From the NCBI RefSeq assembly GCF_014640315.1, contig NZ_BMGS01000001.1:310001-374000 (forward strand): 64,000 nt of DNA. Reading direction: 5' to 3'. Every line of letters begins with the position of its first letter. Position 1 is the first letter of the stretch. The DNA comes from Hymenobacter glacieicola. GTDB taxonomy: Bacteria > Bacteroidota > Bacteroidia > Cytophagales > Hymenobacteraceae. A model generated the notes under the pieces. It ran no database searches. It saw nothing but the letters and a program-made list of their open reading frames with translations, and was not told where the DNA came from. Positions 8,533 through 17,323 of the stretch are shown here, piece by piece. Made by a program: the position numbers and the translations under genes.

Positions 8533-8820
8533 ATGGAAACGACTTCTACTAAGCAAACCAACCAAAGCGCGGTGCCCACCAATGGCCCCGACTGTGAACG
8601 CGTGAACACAATTCTTGACCAAATTATCGTCGGGCATGAGCCCACGGCGGAGGATGAGGATTACTTCATCAACCACGCCGAAGATTGTTCCCCGTGCTTT
8701 GACAGCATCGAGAAGCAGCACATTTTCGTGGATTTCCTGGCCCAGCACGTAGGCCGGAAAGGAGCGCCTTCTTCTTTGTCAAACTCAATTCTTGCGAGAG
8801 TTAAAGCAGAAATGGCCTAA
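8533..8820 (+). CDS. Small HxxxCxxC protein, candidate zinc anti-sigma factor
   Basis: 95 residues, no transmembrane segment. The segment HAEDCSPC gives H-x3-C-x2-C, the core of the ZAS (zf-HC2-like) anti-sigma zinc site. The protein is acidic, with a Thr/Gln/Asn-rich start. Its place directly after an ECF sigma gene supports a role as a soluble, possibly redox- or zinc-sensitive, anti-sigma factor; that role is inference. Its stop codon TAA doubles as the first bases of the promoter box of gmk. Confidence 0.7.
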   Translation: METTSTKQTNQSAVPTNGPDCERVNTILDQIIVGHEPTAEDEDYFINHAEDCSPCFDSIEKQHIFVDFLAQHVGRKGAPSSLSNSILARVKAEMA

Positions 8821-8825
8821 TTTTG
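8818..8825 (+). promoter_or_regulatory. Promoter -7 box of gmk, four bases before the ATG
   Basis: TAATTTTG fits TAnnTTTG; its TAA is the stop codon of the preceding gene. The ATG lies 4 bases further on, so the predicted start site falls on or next to the start codon and the mRNA would be leaderless. Confidence 0.6.
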
Positions 8826-8829
8826 CCCG

Positions 8830-9414
8830 ATGCAGGGTAAAATAATCGCCTTTTCGGCTCCTTCCGGCGCCGGTAAGACTACTATCGTCCATCGGCTACT
8901 GGAACGGATTCCGGAGCTAAGCTTCTCTATCTCAGCGTGTACGCGCGACAAGCGCGGCCGCACCGAAGCCAACGGCAAGGATTACTACTTTATCTCCGTT
9001 CAGGAGTTTCAGGAGAAAATCCGGCACGATGATTTCGTGGAGTGGGAAGAGGTGTATGAAGGGGCCTTTTATGGCACGCTAAAATCGGAGGTTGAGCGCA
9101 TCTGGCAAAATGGACAGCATGCCGTGCTGGACGTGGACGTGAAAGGTGGCCTCAGCATCAAGGAGTTTTACAAAGACCGCGCCCTTGCCGTCTTCGTGAA
9201 GCCGCCCTCGTTGCAGGTGCTGGAGCAACGCCTCCGTAACCGTGCCACTGATTCCGATGCCAGTATTTCGGCCCGCCTGTACAAAGCCAATTTCGAGCTG
9301 ACTTTTGAGGACCGCTTTGATGTCACCATCGTGAATGATGACTTGGAGCGAGCCATTGACGAAGCGGAAAAGATAGTACGCAATTTTATTACCGCTGAGC
9401 CTGCCATCTTGTGA
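8830..9414 (+). CDS. gmk: Guanylate kinase
   Basis: 194 residues, normal length. P-loop SAPSGAGKTT at 9-18; GMP-binding residues in the RTEANGKDYYF and EWEEVYEGAFYGT segments; lid and C-terminal NDDLERAIDEAEKIV helix typical of the family. It phosphorylates GMP (and dGMP) to GDP with ATP in the cytosol. The stop overlaps the start of nadD (GTGA), so the two are coupled. An apparent own promoter lies just before the ATG. Confidence 0.98.
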   Translation: MQGKIIAFSAPSGAGKTTIVHRLLERIPELSFSISACTRDKRGRTEANGKDYYFISVQEFQEKIRHDDFVEWEEVYEGAFYGTLKSEVERIWQNGQHAVLDVDVKGGLSIKEFYKDRALAVFVKPPSLQVLEQRLRNRATDSDASISARLYKANFELTFEDRFDVTIVNDDLERAIDEAEKIVRNFITAEPAIL

Positions 9415-10016
9415 GCAGCCCTGCTTCCGTCCCTAACGGCCGGAAAGTAGGGCTGCTTTTTGGTTCGTTTAATCCCATTCACACCGGGCATCTGATTCTG
9501 GCTCACTTCATGGCCACGCATACTGACCTGGAAGAAGTCTGGCTGGTGGTGTCGCCGCAAAGCCCGTTTAAAGTGGGCCGGGAACTGTTGCCTGAGCAAG
9601 GCCGGTTGCGCATGGTGGAAGCAGCTATTGCGGGCAATGACCGGCTGCGGGCGCTCGACGTGGAGTTTGGCATGCCCAAGCCTAGTTACACCATCGACAC
9701 GTTGGATGAGCTGCGCCGGCGTTACCCCAGTTACCGCTTTGTGCTACTGATGGGAGAAGACAACCTGCCCGGCTTGCCGCGCTGGAAAGAGGCTGACCGT
9801 ATTCTAGCTGAAAACGAGGTATACGTTTACCCCCGCCCGGGCGTAGCCTCTACCGACGTTCAAATGCACCCCGGAATACAAGTGGTAACTGCGCCGTTGC
9901 TTGACATATCGGCCACGTTCATCCGCGACTGCGTGCGAGCGGGCAAATCCATCCGCTACCTCGTACCGGAGCCAGTGGAGCAGCAAATTCAGGCAGCCGG
10001 CTACTGGCGTACTTAA
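9411..10016 (+). CDS. nadD: Nicotinate (nicotinamide) nucleotide adenylyltransferase
   Basis: 201 residues. The GTG at 9411 overlaps the gmk stop and is the best start, since the nucleotide-binding GSFNPIHTGHL follows at about residues 18-28. The C-terminal ISATFIRD block (ISxTxxR) is the second signature of the family. It makes NaAD from nicotinate mononucleotide and ATP in NAD synthesis. A strong terminator lies 25 bp after the stop, ending the sigma-gmk-nadD unit. Confidence 0.97.
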   Translation: MSSPASVPNGRKVGLLFGSFNPIHTGHLILAHFMATHTDLEEVWLVVSPQSPFKVGRELLPEQGRLRMVEAAIAGNDRLRALDVEFGMPKPSYTIDTLDELRRRYPSYRFVLLMGEDNLPGLPRWKEADRILAENEVYVYPRPGVASTDVQMHPGIQVVTAPLLDISATFIRDCVRAGKSIRYLVPEPVEQQIQAAGYWRT

Positions 10017-10040
10017 GCAGTAACCTTAACGGCTACCTCA

Positions 10041-10080
10041 CAAAAAGCCCCAGCCGATTGGTATCGGCTGGGGCTTTTTG
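10041..10080. terminator. Bidirectional terminator between nadD and frr
   Basis: Perfect 18-bp inverted repeat (arms 10041-10058 and 10063-10080, loop TGGT) with A5 at one end and T5 at the other. It can stop both converging units, nadD (plus) and frr (minus). Confidence 0.95.
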
Positions 10081-10099
10081 TTGCCCATAAAGCTGGAAA

Positions 10100-10663
10100 T
10101 CAGATGGTCATGATTTCGGTTTCCTTCTTGCTCAGCAGCTCGTCTACTTTGCTGATGTAGGTATCCGTGAACTTCTGCACTTTCGCTTCGGCGTCTTTGA
10201 TGGCGTCCTCAGCCGCACCTTCTTTCTGCAGCTTCCGCAACGATTCGTTTACATCCTTGCGAATACCCCGAATGCGCACCTTGCCGCTTTCCGACTCATT
10301 TTTGGCTTGCTTTACCAAGTCCCGACGACGTTCTTCCGTCATGGGCGGAATGTTGAGGCGTACGCCCTCGGCATCTGACTGTGGGTTCAAACCTAGGTCG
10401 CTGTTCTTGATGGCCTTGGCAATTTCGCTGATCATATTCTTTTCCCAGGGCTTGATGAAGAGCGTCCGGGCATCGGGAGCAGCTACGTTGGCTACCTGCG
10501 CTACCGGGGTAGGAGTGCCGTAATAATCAACCCGCAAAGAATCGAGCATGGCTGGGGTAGCCTTACCCGCGCGGATTCGGGCAAACTCAACCTGCGTGTG
10601 CTGCAGGGCCTTGCCCATCGACTCCTCCGCCTCGTCCAGATAAAACTTAATTTCTTCGTCCAC
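10100..10663 (-). CDS. frr: Ribosome recycling factor
   Basis: 187 residues, the usual length. Shows the three-helix-bundle core (EFARIRAGKATPAMLDSL) and the PPMTEERRRDLVKQ segment that are diagnostic. With EF-G (fusA, also in this window) it splits the post-termination ribosome. It is the last gene of a minus-strand unit after pyrH (98-bp spacer), a very common pairing in bacteria. Confidence 0.98.
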   Translation of the reverse strand: MDEEIKFYLDEAEESMGKALQHTQVEFARIRAGKATPAMLDSLRVDYYGTPTPVAQVANVAAPDARTLFIKPWEKNMISEIAKAIKNSDLGLNPQSDAEGVRLNIPPMTEERRRDLVKQAKNESESGKVRIRGIRKDVNESLRKLQKEGAAEDAIKDAEAKVQKFTDTYISKVDELLSKKETEIMTI

Positions 10664-10761
10664 TTCTGAAATGTTAAGTGTTGAAAGGTGAATGGTAAAG
10701 TGAGGAAATGCCGGGCTTGACCTTCAATTGTTACTGCAAGCCACGCCGCATGTAGTTCTGC

Positions 10762-11553
10762 TTACGCTTGCTCGCCCGGCGTCTGCTTCAGCGCGGGCTG
10801 CAGGCTGCTGTGCTTGGCATCTGAGGGCTCGGTGGGGGCTGCGCCGTGCATGCTTACCAGCGTGCCCACGCTTTCGCCGTCGAGCAAACGCTGCAGGTTG
10901 CCTTCCTTGTTCATATCGAACACAATAATAGGCAGGTTATTTTCCTTGCACAGGGTAAAGGCCGTCATGTCCATGACGTTGAGGTTCTTGGCCATCACCT
11001 CGTCGAAGGTGATTTGGGGGTAGCGCACAGCCGTAGGGTCCTTTTCCGGGTCGGCGGTGTAAATGCCATCGACGCGGGTGCCTTTCAGTACTACGTCGGC
11101 CTCAATCTCGATGGCTCGTAGCGAAGCGGCCGAATCGGTGGTGAAATAGGGCGAGCCAATGCCGGCACCGAAAATAACGACGCGGCCTTTCTCCAGGTGG
11201 CGCAACGCCCGCCGACGGATGTACGGCTCGCATACCCGCTGAATGGTCACGCCCGACAGCAGGCGCGTATTCACGTCCAGCTTTTCCAGGGCGCTTTGCA
11301 GGGCCATGGAGTTGATAACGGTGGCCAGCATACCCATGTAGTCGCCCTGCACCCGGTCGAGCCCGAATGCTTCGGCCTGTACCCCTCGGAAAATGTTGCC
11401 GCCCCCAATAACGACAGCTACCTGCGTGCCCGTAGCGGCTACTTTCTTGATTTCTTCAGCGTACTGCATGAGCCGGGCGGCATCGATGCCGTACTGTTGC
11501 TGGCCCATCAGGGCCTCGCCGCTCAGCTTCAGCAGGATTCGGTTGTACTTCAA
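10762..11553 (-). CDS. pyrH: UMP kinase
   Basis: 263 residues. Amino-acid-kinase fold with [11 protein letters not shown] at the start, [10 protein letters not shown] near 50-60, [12 protein letters not shown] and the ADPEKDPTA loop, all typical of bacterial PyrH, which makes UDP from UMP and ATP as a hexamer. The family core ends near residue 236 (TLVSMHG); about 25 extra polar residues follow ([20 protein letters not shown]), a tail longer than usual and of unknown role. Upstream of frr in the same unit. Confidence 0.98.
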   Translation of the reverse strand: MKYNRILLKLSGEALMGQQQYGIDAARLMQYAEEIKKVAATGTQVAVVIGGGNIFRGVQAEAFGLDRVQGDYMGMLATVINSMALQSALEKLDVNTRLLSGVTIQRVCEPYIRRRALRHLEKGRVVIFGAGIGSPYFTTDSAASLRAIEIEADVVLKGTRVDGIYTADPEKDPTAVRYPQITFDEVMAKNLNVMDMTAFTLCKENNLPIIVFDMNKEGNLQRLLDGESVGTLVSMHGAAPTEPSDAKHSSLQPALKQTPGEQA

Positions 11554-11594
11554 AACGAGAGAGGTTAGGCGTGGAACGCGGATGTACGTAGGGA

Positions 11595-11643
11595 GGCCGT
11601 AAGCGGTACCCGCGGCAGAAGCCTCATGGTAGCCGTTACGGCC
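11595..11643 (-). other. Stem-loop between the biotin-carrier gene and pyrH
   Basis: GGCCGTAA (11595-11602) pairs with TTACGGCC (11636-11643), extended inward by CGG/CCG past a one-base bulge. It lies in the 112-bp spacer before pyrH on the minus strand and lacks a T-tract, so it is more likely a leader or processing element than a terminator. Confidence 0.4.
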
Positions 11644-11665
11644 CGGTAAATATGAGAAAGGCAGG

Positions 11666-12175
11666 TTAGCTGAACTGAATCAGCACCTGCCCTTTGGTTA
11701 CGTTGTCGCGCAAATTAACTTTAATAGCGGCCACCGTGCCTTCGCCCGGCGCCTTGAGAATGTTCTCCATCTTCATGGCCTCCAGTACCAGCAACGGCTC
11801 GCCCTTCTGCACGATTTGACCGGGCTCTACCCGAATATCAACAATCAGGCCCGGCATAGGAGCTTTTAGCTCGTTTACCTTGCTAGCCGCCGCATTGCTC
11901 ATACCCAGCTTATCGAGCAGCAAATCGAAACGGTCTTTGGCCTGCAGCTCGAGTTGTTGCCCGTTCAGCTTGAGCACTACCGTTTTAGTAGCATAGTCGG
12001 CCGTTACCAGCTCGGCGCTGTAAGAGCGGTTGTTGTAAAGCAAATGGTAACGGCCCTGGCCCAAAGGCGTCAGGTCCCATTCGAAAGGCTGCCCGTTAAC
12101 AGTAATTGGACCGTTGGGGCGGTAATCAACCTCCCAGGTCTGGTCGGGGGTGGCGCCGGTGCGTACCTGTAGCAT
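11666..12175 (-). CDS. Biotin/lipoyl-attachment domain protein (carboxylase carrier subunit)
   Basis: 169 residues; ATG 12175 chosen since the frame upstream has no family match. The C-terminal 80 residues are a biotinyl domain: [10 protein letters not shown], then EAMKMEN with the biotin-accepting Lys135. The N-terminal half ([18 protein letters not shown]) is the extra beta domain found in Bacteroidota carriers of the propionyl-CoA/oxaloacetate decarboxylase type. It would shuttle carboxybiotin between a biotin carboxylase and a carboxyltransferase, but neither enzyme is encoded nearby, so the complex it serves is unknown. It lies 112 bp upstream of pyrH on the same strand. Confidence 0.9.
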   Translation of the reverse strand: MLQVRTGATPDQTWEVDYRPNGPITVNGQPFEWDLTPLGQGRYHLLYNNRSYSAELVTADYATKTVVLKLNGQQLELQAKDRFDLLLDKLGMSNAAASKVNELKAPMPGLIVDIRVEPGQIVQKGEPLLVLEAMKMENILKAPGEGTVAAIKVNLRDNVTKGQVLIQFS

Positions 12176-12208
12176 AAGAAGAGGGCGGGGGTAGGGCGGA
12201 AAAGGGCT

Positions 12209-12216
12209 TAAAGATA
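12209..12216 (-). promoter_or_regulatory. Possible promoter of the biotin-carrier gene
   Basis: The minus strand reads TATCTTTA, one base off TAnnTTTG, 34 bp before the ATG at 12175. Weak, based on motif alone. Confidence 0.3.
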
Positions 12217-12273
12217 GGCCAATTCTGAAATAAATTCGGAACTTGACCCTCCAATACCCTAGTGCCTTTCCGC

Positions 12274-14865
12274 ATGAAATACCCGGTCCTCGGTGCCTTT
12301 GTCCTGACACTTCTGTGTCAGTTTACGGCTTCCGCTCAGGCAGTTAAATCCAGTCGCCCGGCCTCGAATGTCAGCCATCCGGCTCGCAAGAAAACTCCCG
12401 TGGCCGCTACGCCTACCCCCGCGCCGGTTCAGCAACCCGTGCCCAACTGGCTGCCTTCTACCAACCCCGTCCAGCCCGCCGCCACCATCCTCCACGACCT
12501 GGTGGATACCAAGCTGGACGTGCGCTTCGACTGGGCCAAGCAGTGGCTTCTGGGTACGGCTACCCTCACGTTGCGTCCGCACTTTTACCCGCAAAGCCAG
12601 TTGGTACTTGACGCTAAGGGGTTCGACGTGAAAAGCGTGGAGCTTCTCAACGGCGCTAAAAAAGGCAGGGACCTGAAGTACAGCTACGACAAAAAGAAGC
12701 TGACCATTACGCTAGACCGGCAGTATCCGCGCACTGAGCAGTATCAGGTTAGAATTCAGTACGTGGCTAAGCCCAATGAACTGCCCAAGGGTGGGAGTGA
12801 GGCCATTACGGAAGATAAAGGGCTGTACTTCATTAACCCTCTCGGCACGAACAAGGACAAGCCTCGCCAGGTATGGACCCAGGGCGAGACGGAAGGCAGC
12901 TCTTGCTGGTTTCCAACCATCGACAAGCCTAATCAGCGCATGACTCAGGAAATCAGCCTGACGGTCGAAAATGGGTTTAAAACCCTATCAAATGGCTTGC
13001 TGGTATCTTCTCGACGTAACTCGGACGGCACCCGCACGGATGTCTGGAAGCAAAATCTGCCCCATGCACCCTACCTAACCATGCTGGCTGCCGGCAACTT
13101 TGCGGTAGTAACGGATACGTGGCGCGGCAAGCCCATTGAGTACTACGTTGATCCGCCCTACCAGTACACCGCTAAGCAGGTGTTTGGTAACACCCCCGAG
13201 ATGCTCGATTTCTTTTCGAGGAAGCTAGGGGTAGATTATCCTTGGGAAAAGTACGCGCAGGTTGCTGTGCACGATTTTGTGTCCGGGGCCATGGAGAATA
13301 CCTCGGCCTCCACATTTCAGCAGCAATTGGTGCAGTTTAATTCCCGGGAGCTAGCTGATATTTCCTATGAGCCCGAATCAGTAATTGCGCACGAGTTGTT
13401 CCACCAGTGGTTTGGTGACTACGTAACCACGGAATCGTGGTCCAATCTGCCCCTGAACGAGTCGTTTGCCGATTACTCCGAGCTGCTGTGGGCCGAACAG
13501 AAATACGGGGCTGATGCCGCCGCGCTGGTGCAGCAAACCAAGCTCCGCAACTACCTGGAGGAAGCGCAGATGAAGCGCGAGCCCCTGATTCGCTACCGCT
13601 ACGCCGACCGGGAAGACATGTTCGACCGTCATTCCTACGATAAGGGCGGGCGCGTGCTGCACATGCTGCGCAAGTACGTTGGTGATGATGCCTTCTTCAC
13701 GTCCTTGAACCGCTACCTCACCCAAAACAAGCTATCCAGCACCGAGCTGGCCAAGCTGCGCATTGCTTTCGAGGAAACGACGGGAGAAGACTTGATGTGG
13801 TTTTTCGATCAGTGGTTTCTGCAGCGTGGCCACCCAGAGTTGCGTGTTACCCACTCCTTCGAGAACAGCCAGGTAGTGTTGCGCGTGCAACAGGTGCAGG
13901 ATACCCTGTATCAGCCTGTTTACCGGCTACCAGTTACGGTGGCTACCTGGAACGGCGGACAGCCCACGGAGCATCGCATCCTCATCACCAAAGCCGATCA
14001 GACCTTTCACTTACCCGTCAATCAGCGCCCTAGCCTCGTCAAGTTCGACCACGAAGGAACGTTGCTGGCTCAGGTTGACGAGTCGCAAACCCAGGAAGAA
14101 CTCTTGTACCAGCTGAGCCACGCCCGCGGCTACCTACAGAAATACGCAGCTATCCAGGGCCTACGCAGCAAAACCGCCGACCTCACCGTTAGCTCCGCTT
14201 TCCGAAACGCTTTATCGGATCCATTCTGGGCCACTCGGGTAGCCGCTCTGGATGGGCTGCGGCGGTATCGGGGTGCTGAGGGCAGCGCGGTTCGGAAGGA
14301 CTTGCAGCGCGTGGCCTTAAACGAGAAAAAGGGGGTAGTAAGAGCGGCGGCTATCAGTGTCTTATCTTCCTTCCAGAACGAGGACTTCAGTGAAGTGTAC
14401 ACCGCTGCCTTGAAAGACAGCTCCTATCTGGTTGTCGGAGCGGCCGTTGATGCCCTATCCAAAGCTCCTACTGCTGCTACCCGCACCCAGGTAGCAGCTC
14501 TGCAGGAAACGAAGAACCCCGCCTTGCTCACGGCCCTGTCAAACTACTACGGCCTCAACGGTACTCTCGACGATTACTCGTGGTTTCTACGGCGCAGCCA
14601 GGATGCCCCGCCGGAGGTATTGTACGTGATGCTGGAAAACTTCGGAACCCTGATGCAGCGTATGCCTCCCATTGAGCGGGAAAAAGGTATCCAGCGCCTT
14701 GAAACCTTAGCCCGGACGCACCCGCAGATGTACGTGCGGCTCGGGGCCTACAAAGGCTTGCATCAGCTCACCACCAGCATGCCCACGCTCAAACCCATCC
14801 TGCAGGACATCCGAAACAAAGAGAAAGATGACAGCTTGAAGTCGATGTACAGCCTTATTCAATAA
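12274..14865 (+). CDS. Secreted M1 family (aminopeptidase N-like) metallopeptidase
   Basis: 863 residues from ATG 12274 (a GTG at 12262 is possible). Signal peptide MKYPVLGAFVLTLLCQFTASAQ. A Pro/Ala-rich linker precedes the M1 saddle domain. Substrate motif GAMEN at 338-342; zinc site HELFH at 373-377 with the third ligand Glu396, giving HEXXH-x18-E; a catalytic Tyr is expected in the DKGGRVLHML segment region. The C-terminal 250 residues look like HEAT-type helical repeats (SDPFWATRVAALDGL, VVRAAAISVLSSF). It would trim N-terminal residues from peptides in the periplasm. It stands alone, divergent from the biotin-carrier gene, and is followed by a clear terminator. Confidence 0.95.
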   Translation: MKYPVLGAFVLTLLCQFTASAQAVKSSRPASNVSHPARKKTPVAATPTPAPVQQPVPNWLPSTNPVQPAATILHDLVDTKLDVRFDWAKQWLLGTATLTLRPHFYPQSQLVLDAKGFDVKSVELLNGAKKGRDLKYSYDKKKLTITLDRQYPRTEQYQVRIQYVAKPNELPKGGSEAITEDKGLYFINPLGTNKDKPRQVWTQGETEGSSCWFPTIDKPNQRMTQEISLTVENGFKTLSNGLLVSSRRNSDGTRTDVWKQNLPHAPYLTMLAAGNFAVVTDTWRGKPIEYYVDPPYQYTAKQVFGNTPEMLDFFSRKLGVDYPWEKYAQVAVHDFVSGAMENTSASTFQQQLVQFNSRELADISYEPESVIAHELFHQWFGDYVTTESWSNLPLNESFADYSELLWAEQKYGADAAALVQQTKLRNYLEEAQMKREPLIRYRYADREDMFDRHSYDKGGRVLHMLRKYVGDDAFFTSLNRYLTQNKLSSTELAKLRIAFEETTGEDLMWFFDQWFLQRGHPELRVTHSFENSQVVLRVQQVQDTLYQPVYRLPVTVATWNGGQPTEHRILITKADQTFHLPVNQRPSLVKFDHEGTLLAQVDESQTQEELLYQLSHARGYLQKYAAIQGLRSKTADLTVSSAFRNALSDPFWATRVAALDGLRRYRGAEGSAVRKDLQRVALNEKKGVVRAAAISVLSSFQNEDFSEVYTAALKDSSYLVVGAAVDALSKAPTAATRTQVAALQETKNPALLTALSNYYGLNGTLDDYSWFLRRSQDAPPEVLYVMLENFGTLMQRMPPIEREKGIQRLETLARTHPQMYVRLGAYKGLHQLTTSMPTLKPILQDIRNKEKDDSLKSMYSLIQ

Positions 14866-14886
14866 AAAAATCAACTTTTTTCAGCC

Positions 14887-14916
14887 ACGACCAGCTCATT
14901 TGAGCTGGTCGTTTTT
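14887..14916 (+). terminator. Intrinsic terminator after the M1 peptidase
   Basis: ACGACCAGCTCA (14887-14898) pairs perfectly with TGAGCTGGTCGT (14901-14912), loop TT, then T5. Confidence 0.92.
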
Positions 14917-15025
14917 GTTAGGTAGTCAATCGGTTAGGTACGGGGAGGCTAGGAATTGGAGCTGTGAAGAAGAAAAAAGTTGAAACCTTTTTTTGCGGTG
15001 GGCTTGACTTACACCGGAAAGCCTC

Positions 15026-15033
15026 TAATTTTG
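15026..15033 (+). promoter_or_regulatory. Promoter -7 box of the tRNA-tuf operon
   Basis: TAATTTTG, followed by GCAACTCCAAT, which resembles the start region of other tRNA and ribosomal promoters in this window. A CTTGAC at 15003-15008 may be the upstream element. It lies 84 bp before tRNA-Tyr. Confidence 0.7.
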
Positions 15034-15116
15034 CAACTCCAATCGACACAGTAACCATAACGGCTACTGCCAATGAAAGGGAATCTTTCTCACAAGCGGT
15101 GGGAAAACAAACAACT

Positions 15117-15199
15117 GGGGGGGTTCCAGAGTGGCCAAATGGGACAGACTGTAACTCTGTTAGCGCAAGCTTTCGAAGGTTCGAATCCTTCTCCCCCCA
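15117..15199 (+). tRNA. tRNA-Tyr (anticodon GTA)
   Basis: 83 nt, class II with a long variable arm. Seven G in the 5' acceptor arm pair with TCCCCCC; anticodon GTA in the loop CTGTAAC; T-arm GAAGG-TTCGAAT-CCTTC. Discriminator A; the 3' CCA is not encoded. Confidence 0.96.
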
Positions 15200-15257
15200 C
15201 AGTAGTGAAAAGATCGACCAGTAGACTCGTTTTACTGGTTGATCTTCTTTCACACAC

Positions 15258-15330
15258 GCGGGAGTAGCTCAGTTGGTAGAGCGGCAGCCTTCCAAGCTGC
15301 AGGTCGCGGGTTCGAACCTCGTCTCCCGCT
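15258..15330 (+). tRNA. tRNA-Gly (anticodon TCC)
   Basis: 73 nt. Acceptor GCGGGAG/CTCCCGC, anticodon loop CTTCCAA (TCC), T-arm with GGTTCGAACC. Discriminator T; CCA not encoded. It follows tRNA-Tyr by 58 bp. Confidence 0.97.
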
Positions 15331-15398
15331 CGGTGCCCAAGGCGGCAGTGAGAAATAACAACCCGTAGCGTCGGCTGGCAAATGTTCTTCTCCTGTTG

Positions 15399-15406
15399 TA
15401 TCTTTG
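15399..15406 (+). promoter_or_regulatory. Promoter -7 box before tRNA-Thr and tuf
   Basis: TATCTTTG, an exact TAnnTTTG, 15 bp before tRNA-Thr. Probably gives a second start for the tRNA-Thr/tuf part of the unit. Confidence 0.7.
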
Positions 15407-15421
15407 CCAAACCTGAAATAA

Positions 15422-15493
<72 letters not shown>

Positions 15494-15523
15494 CAGAATT
15501 TACGAGTACCAACGGGGCAGCGC

Positions 15524-15568
15524 GACTGCACCGTTTGGCTCTGTCAGCAAGTAAAGCGACGTGCAGTC
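15524..15568 (+). other. Stem-loop in the tRNA-Thr to tuf spacer
   Basis: GACTGCAC (15524-15531) pairs with GTGCAGTC (15561-15568). The 168-nt spacer has no own TAnnTTTG box, so tuf is likely transcribed with tRNA-Thr and this stem may mark the processed 5' end or leader. Confidence 0.4.
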
Positions 15569-15661
15569 CCGACTAAGCGGAGCTGTGTTTCGCTTTCTTA
15601 CTGTATAGACTAGTCGCGTTTTCCCCCTCTTTACCTCAAAATTCCTCTTAATCTCTTTACA

Positions 15662-16849
15662 ATGGCTAAAGAAAATTTTGACCGGTCCAAGCCGCACGTA
15701 AACATCGGCACGATTGGTCACGTGGACCACGGCAAAACCACCCTGACTGCTGCTATCACCATGGTGTTGGCTAACAAGGGTCTGGCTGCCAAGCGCGACT
15801 TCTCTTCGATCGACAATGCTCCCGAAGAAAAAGAGCGTGGTATCACGATCAACACGTCGCACGTAGAATACGCTACCGAAAACCGTCACTATGCTCACGT
15901 TGACTGCCCCGGTCACGCTGACTACGTGAAGAACATGGTAACGGGTGCTGCTCAGATGGACGGTGCTATCCTCGTGGTAGCTGCTACCGACGGCCCGATG
16001 CCCCAGACTCGTGAGCACATCCTGCTCGCTCGTCAGGTAGGTGTTCCTCAGCTGGTGGTGTTCATGAACAAAGTGGACATGGTGGATGACCCCGAACTGC
16101 TTGAGCTGGTGGAAATGGAAATCCGTGAACTGCTTTCGTTCTACGACTTCGACGGCGACAACATTCCGGTTATTCAGGGCTCGGCCCTGGGCGGCTTGAA
16201 CGGCGACGCTGCTTGGGTTCCCAAGATCGAGGAGCTGATGGCTGCTGTTGATAGCTACATTCCGATTCCTGCTCGTCTGACCGACCTGCCCTTCCTGATG
16301 CCCGTAGAGGACGTATTCTCTATCACGGGTCGTGGAACGGTTGCTACCGGCCGTATCGAGCGTGGTATCATCAACTCGGGTGAGCAAGTAGAAATCCTCG
16401 GTATGGGTGCTGAGAACCTCAAGTCGACCGTAACGGGCGTTGAGATGTTCCGCAAGATCCTCGACCGTGGTGAAGCTGGTGACAACGTGGGTCTGCTGCT
16501 CCGTGGTATTGAAAAAGAAGCCATCCGTCGTGGTATGGTTATCTGCAAGCCCGGTTCGGTTAAGCCTCACACCAAGTTCAAGGCTGAGGTGTACGTACTG
16601 TCGAAAGAGGAAGGTGGTCGTCACACTCCTTTCTTCAACAACTACCGTCCCCAGTTCTATTTCCGCACCACCGACGTAACCGGTATCATCTCGCTGGGCG
16701 AGGGTGTTGAAATGGTAATGCCTGGTGACAACGTAACTATCTCGGTTGAGCTGATCAACTCGGTAGCTATGGAAAAAGGTCTGCGTTTCGCTATCCGCGA
16801 AGGTGGCCGGACCGTAGGTGCAGGTCAGGTAACTGAAATCACCGAATAG
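15662..16849 (+). CDS. tuf: Translation elongation factor Tu
   Basis: 395 residues, full length. GTPase motifs: G1 GHVDHGKT (19-26), G3 DCPGH (81-85), G4 NKVD (136-139); domains II and III follow intact. Delivers aminoacyl-tRNA to the ribosome A site. Codon use is strongly biased, as expected for one of the most abundant proteins. Flanked by tRNA genes on both sides and followed by its own terminator, so it is separable from secE-nusG transcription. Confidence 0.99.
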   Translation: MAKENFDRSKPHVNIGTIGHVDHGKTTLTAAITMVLANKGLAAKRDFSSIDNAPEEKERGITINTSHVEYATENRHYAHVDCPGHADYVKNMVTGAAQMDGAILVVAATDGPMPQTREHILLARQVGVPQLVVFMNKVDMVDDPELLELVEMEIRELLSFYDFDGDNIPVIQGSALGGLNGDAAWVPKIEELMAAVDSYIPIPARLTDLPFLMPVEDVFSITGRGTVATGRIERGIINSGEQVEILGMGAENLKSTVTGVEMFRKILDRGEAGDNVGLLLRGIEKEAIRRGMVICKPGSVKPHTKFKAEVYVLSKEEGGRHTPFFNNYRPQFYFRTTDVTGIISLGEGVEMVMPGDNVTISVELINSVAMEKGLRFAIREGGRTVGAGQVTEITE

Positions 16850-16875
16850 TTTCAACCACTTCTGGTGAAATAATG

Positions 16876-16914
16876 CAAATCCGCTCTCGATTTTTTCGGG
16901 GGCGGATTTGTTTT
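16876..16914 (+). terminator. Intrinsic terminator after tuf
   Basis: CAAATCCGC (16876-16884) pairs with GCGGATTTG (16902-16910), then TTTTG. The TTTG at the end of the 3' arm lies 19 bp before the next -7 box and may also act as its -33 element. Confidence 0.8.
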
Positions 16915-16929
16915 GTTTAAAGAGTTCCA

Positions 16930-16937
16930 TACATTTG
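16930..16937 (+). promoter_or_regulatory. Promoter of tRNA-Trp / secE-nusG
   Basis: TACATTTG with a TTTG at 16907-16910, 19 bp upstream: the spacing of the Bacteroidota -33/-7 pair. Followed by GCAGTCCCAAT. Confidence 0.75.
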
Positions 16938-16976
16938 CAGTCCCAATCCAGCACCTTGACTGGTCAGGACGCATAC

Positions 16977-17050
16977 ACGGGCGTAGTTCAAGGGTAGAAT
17001 AGAGGTCTCCAAAACCTTTGATGGGAGTTCGAATCTCTCCGCCCGTGCCA
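16977..17050 (+). tRNA. tRNA-Trp (anticodon CCA)
   Basis: Acceptor ACGGGCG/CGCCCGT, anticodon loop CTCCAAA (CCA), T-arm GGGAG-TTCGAAT-CTCTC. Discriminator G at 17047; unlike the other three tRNAs here, the 3' CCA (17048-17050) is encoded. It heads the secE-nusG-ribosomal protein unit. Confidence 0.96.
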
Positions 17051-17109
17051 CTAAGAACTACGGCTGCTTCGGCAGCCGTAGCTTTACACCCCAAACCGGT
17101 GCCGCTATC

Positions 17110-17304
17110 ATGAGCAAGCTAACGAACTACTTCCGGGAAACCTCCGAAGAGATGCGCTACAAAGTGACGTGGCCTTCGCTAGAGGAACTGCAGAAAAGTG
17201 CCGGTCTAGTGCTGATTGGTTCGTTGCTGTTCGCTGGGGTAGTAGGGTTGATGGATGTTGCTTTTAGCAAGAGCTTAGAAGCATTTTACCAATCGTTCCG
17301 TTAA
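17110..17304 (+). CDS. secE: Preprotein translocase subunit SecE
   Basis: 64 residues, the short one-helix form. Amphipathic cytoplasmic helix with the EEMRYKVTWPSLEEL signature, then one transmembrane helix (31-52). Clamps the two halves of SecY (encoded at 45787). Directly followed by nusG, the standard order. Confidence 0.97.
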   Translation: MSKLTNYFRETSEEMRYKVTWPSLEELQKSAGLVLIGSLLFAGVVGLMDVAFSKSLEAFYQSFR

Positions 17305-17323
17305 TCGGTAGAGTTATACGACA

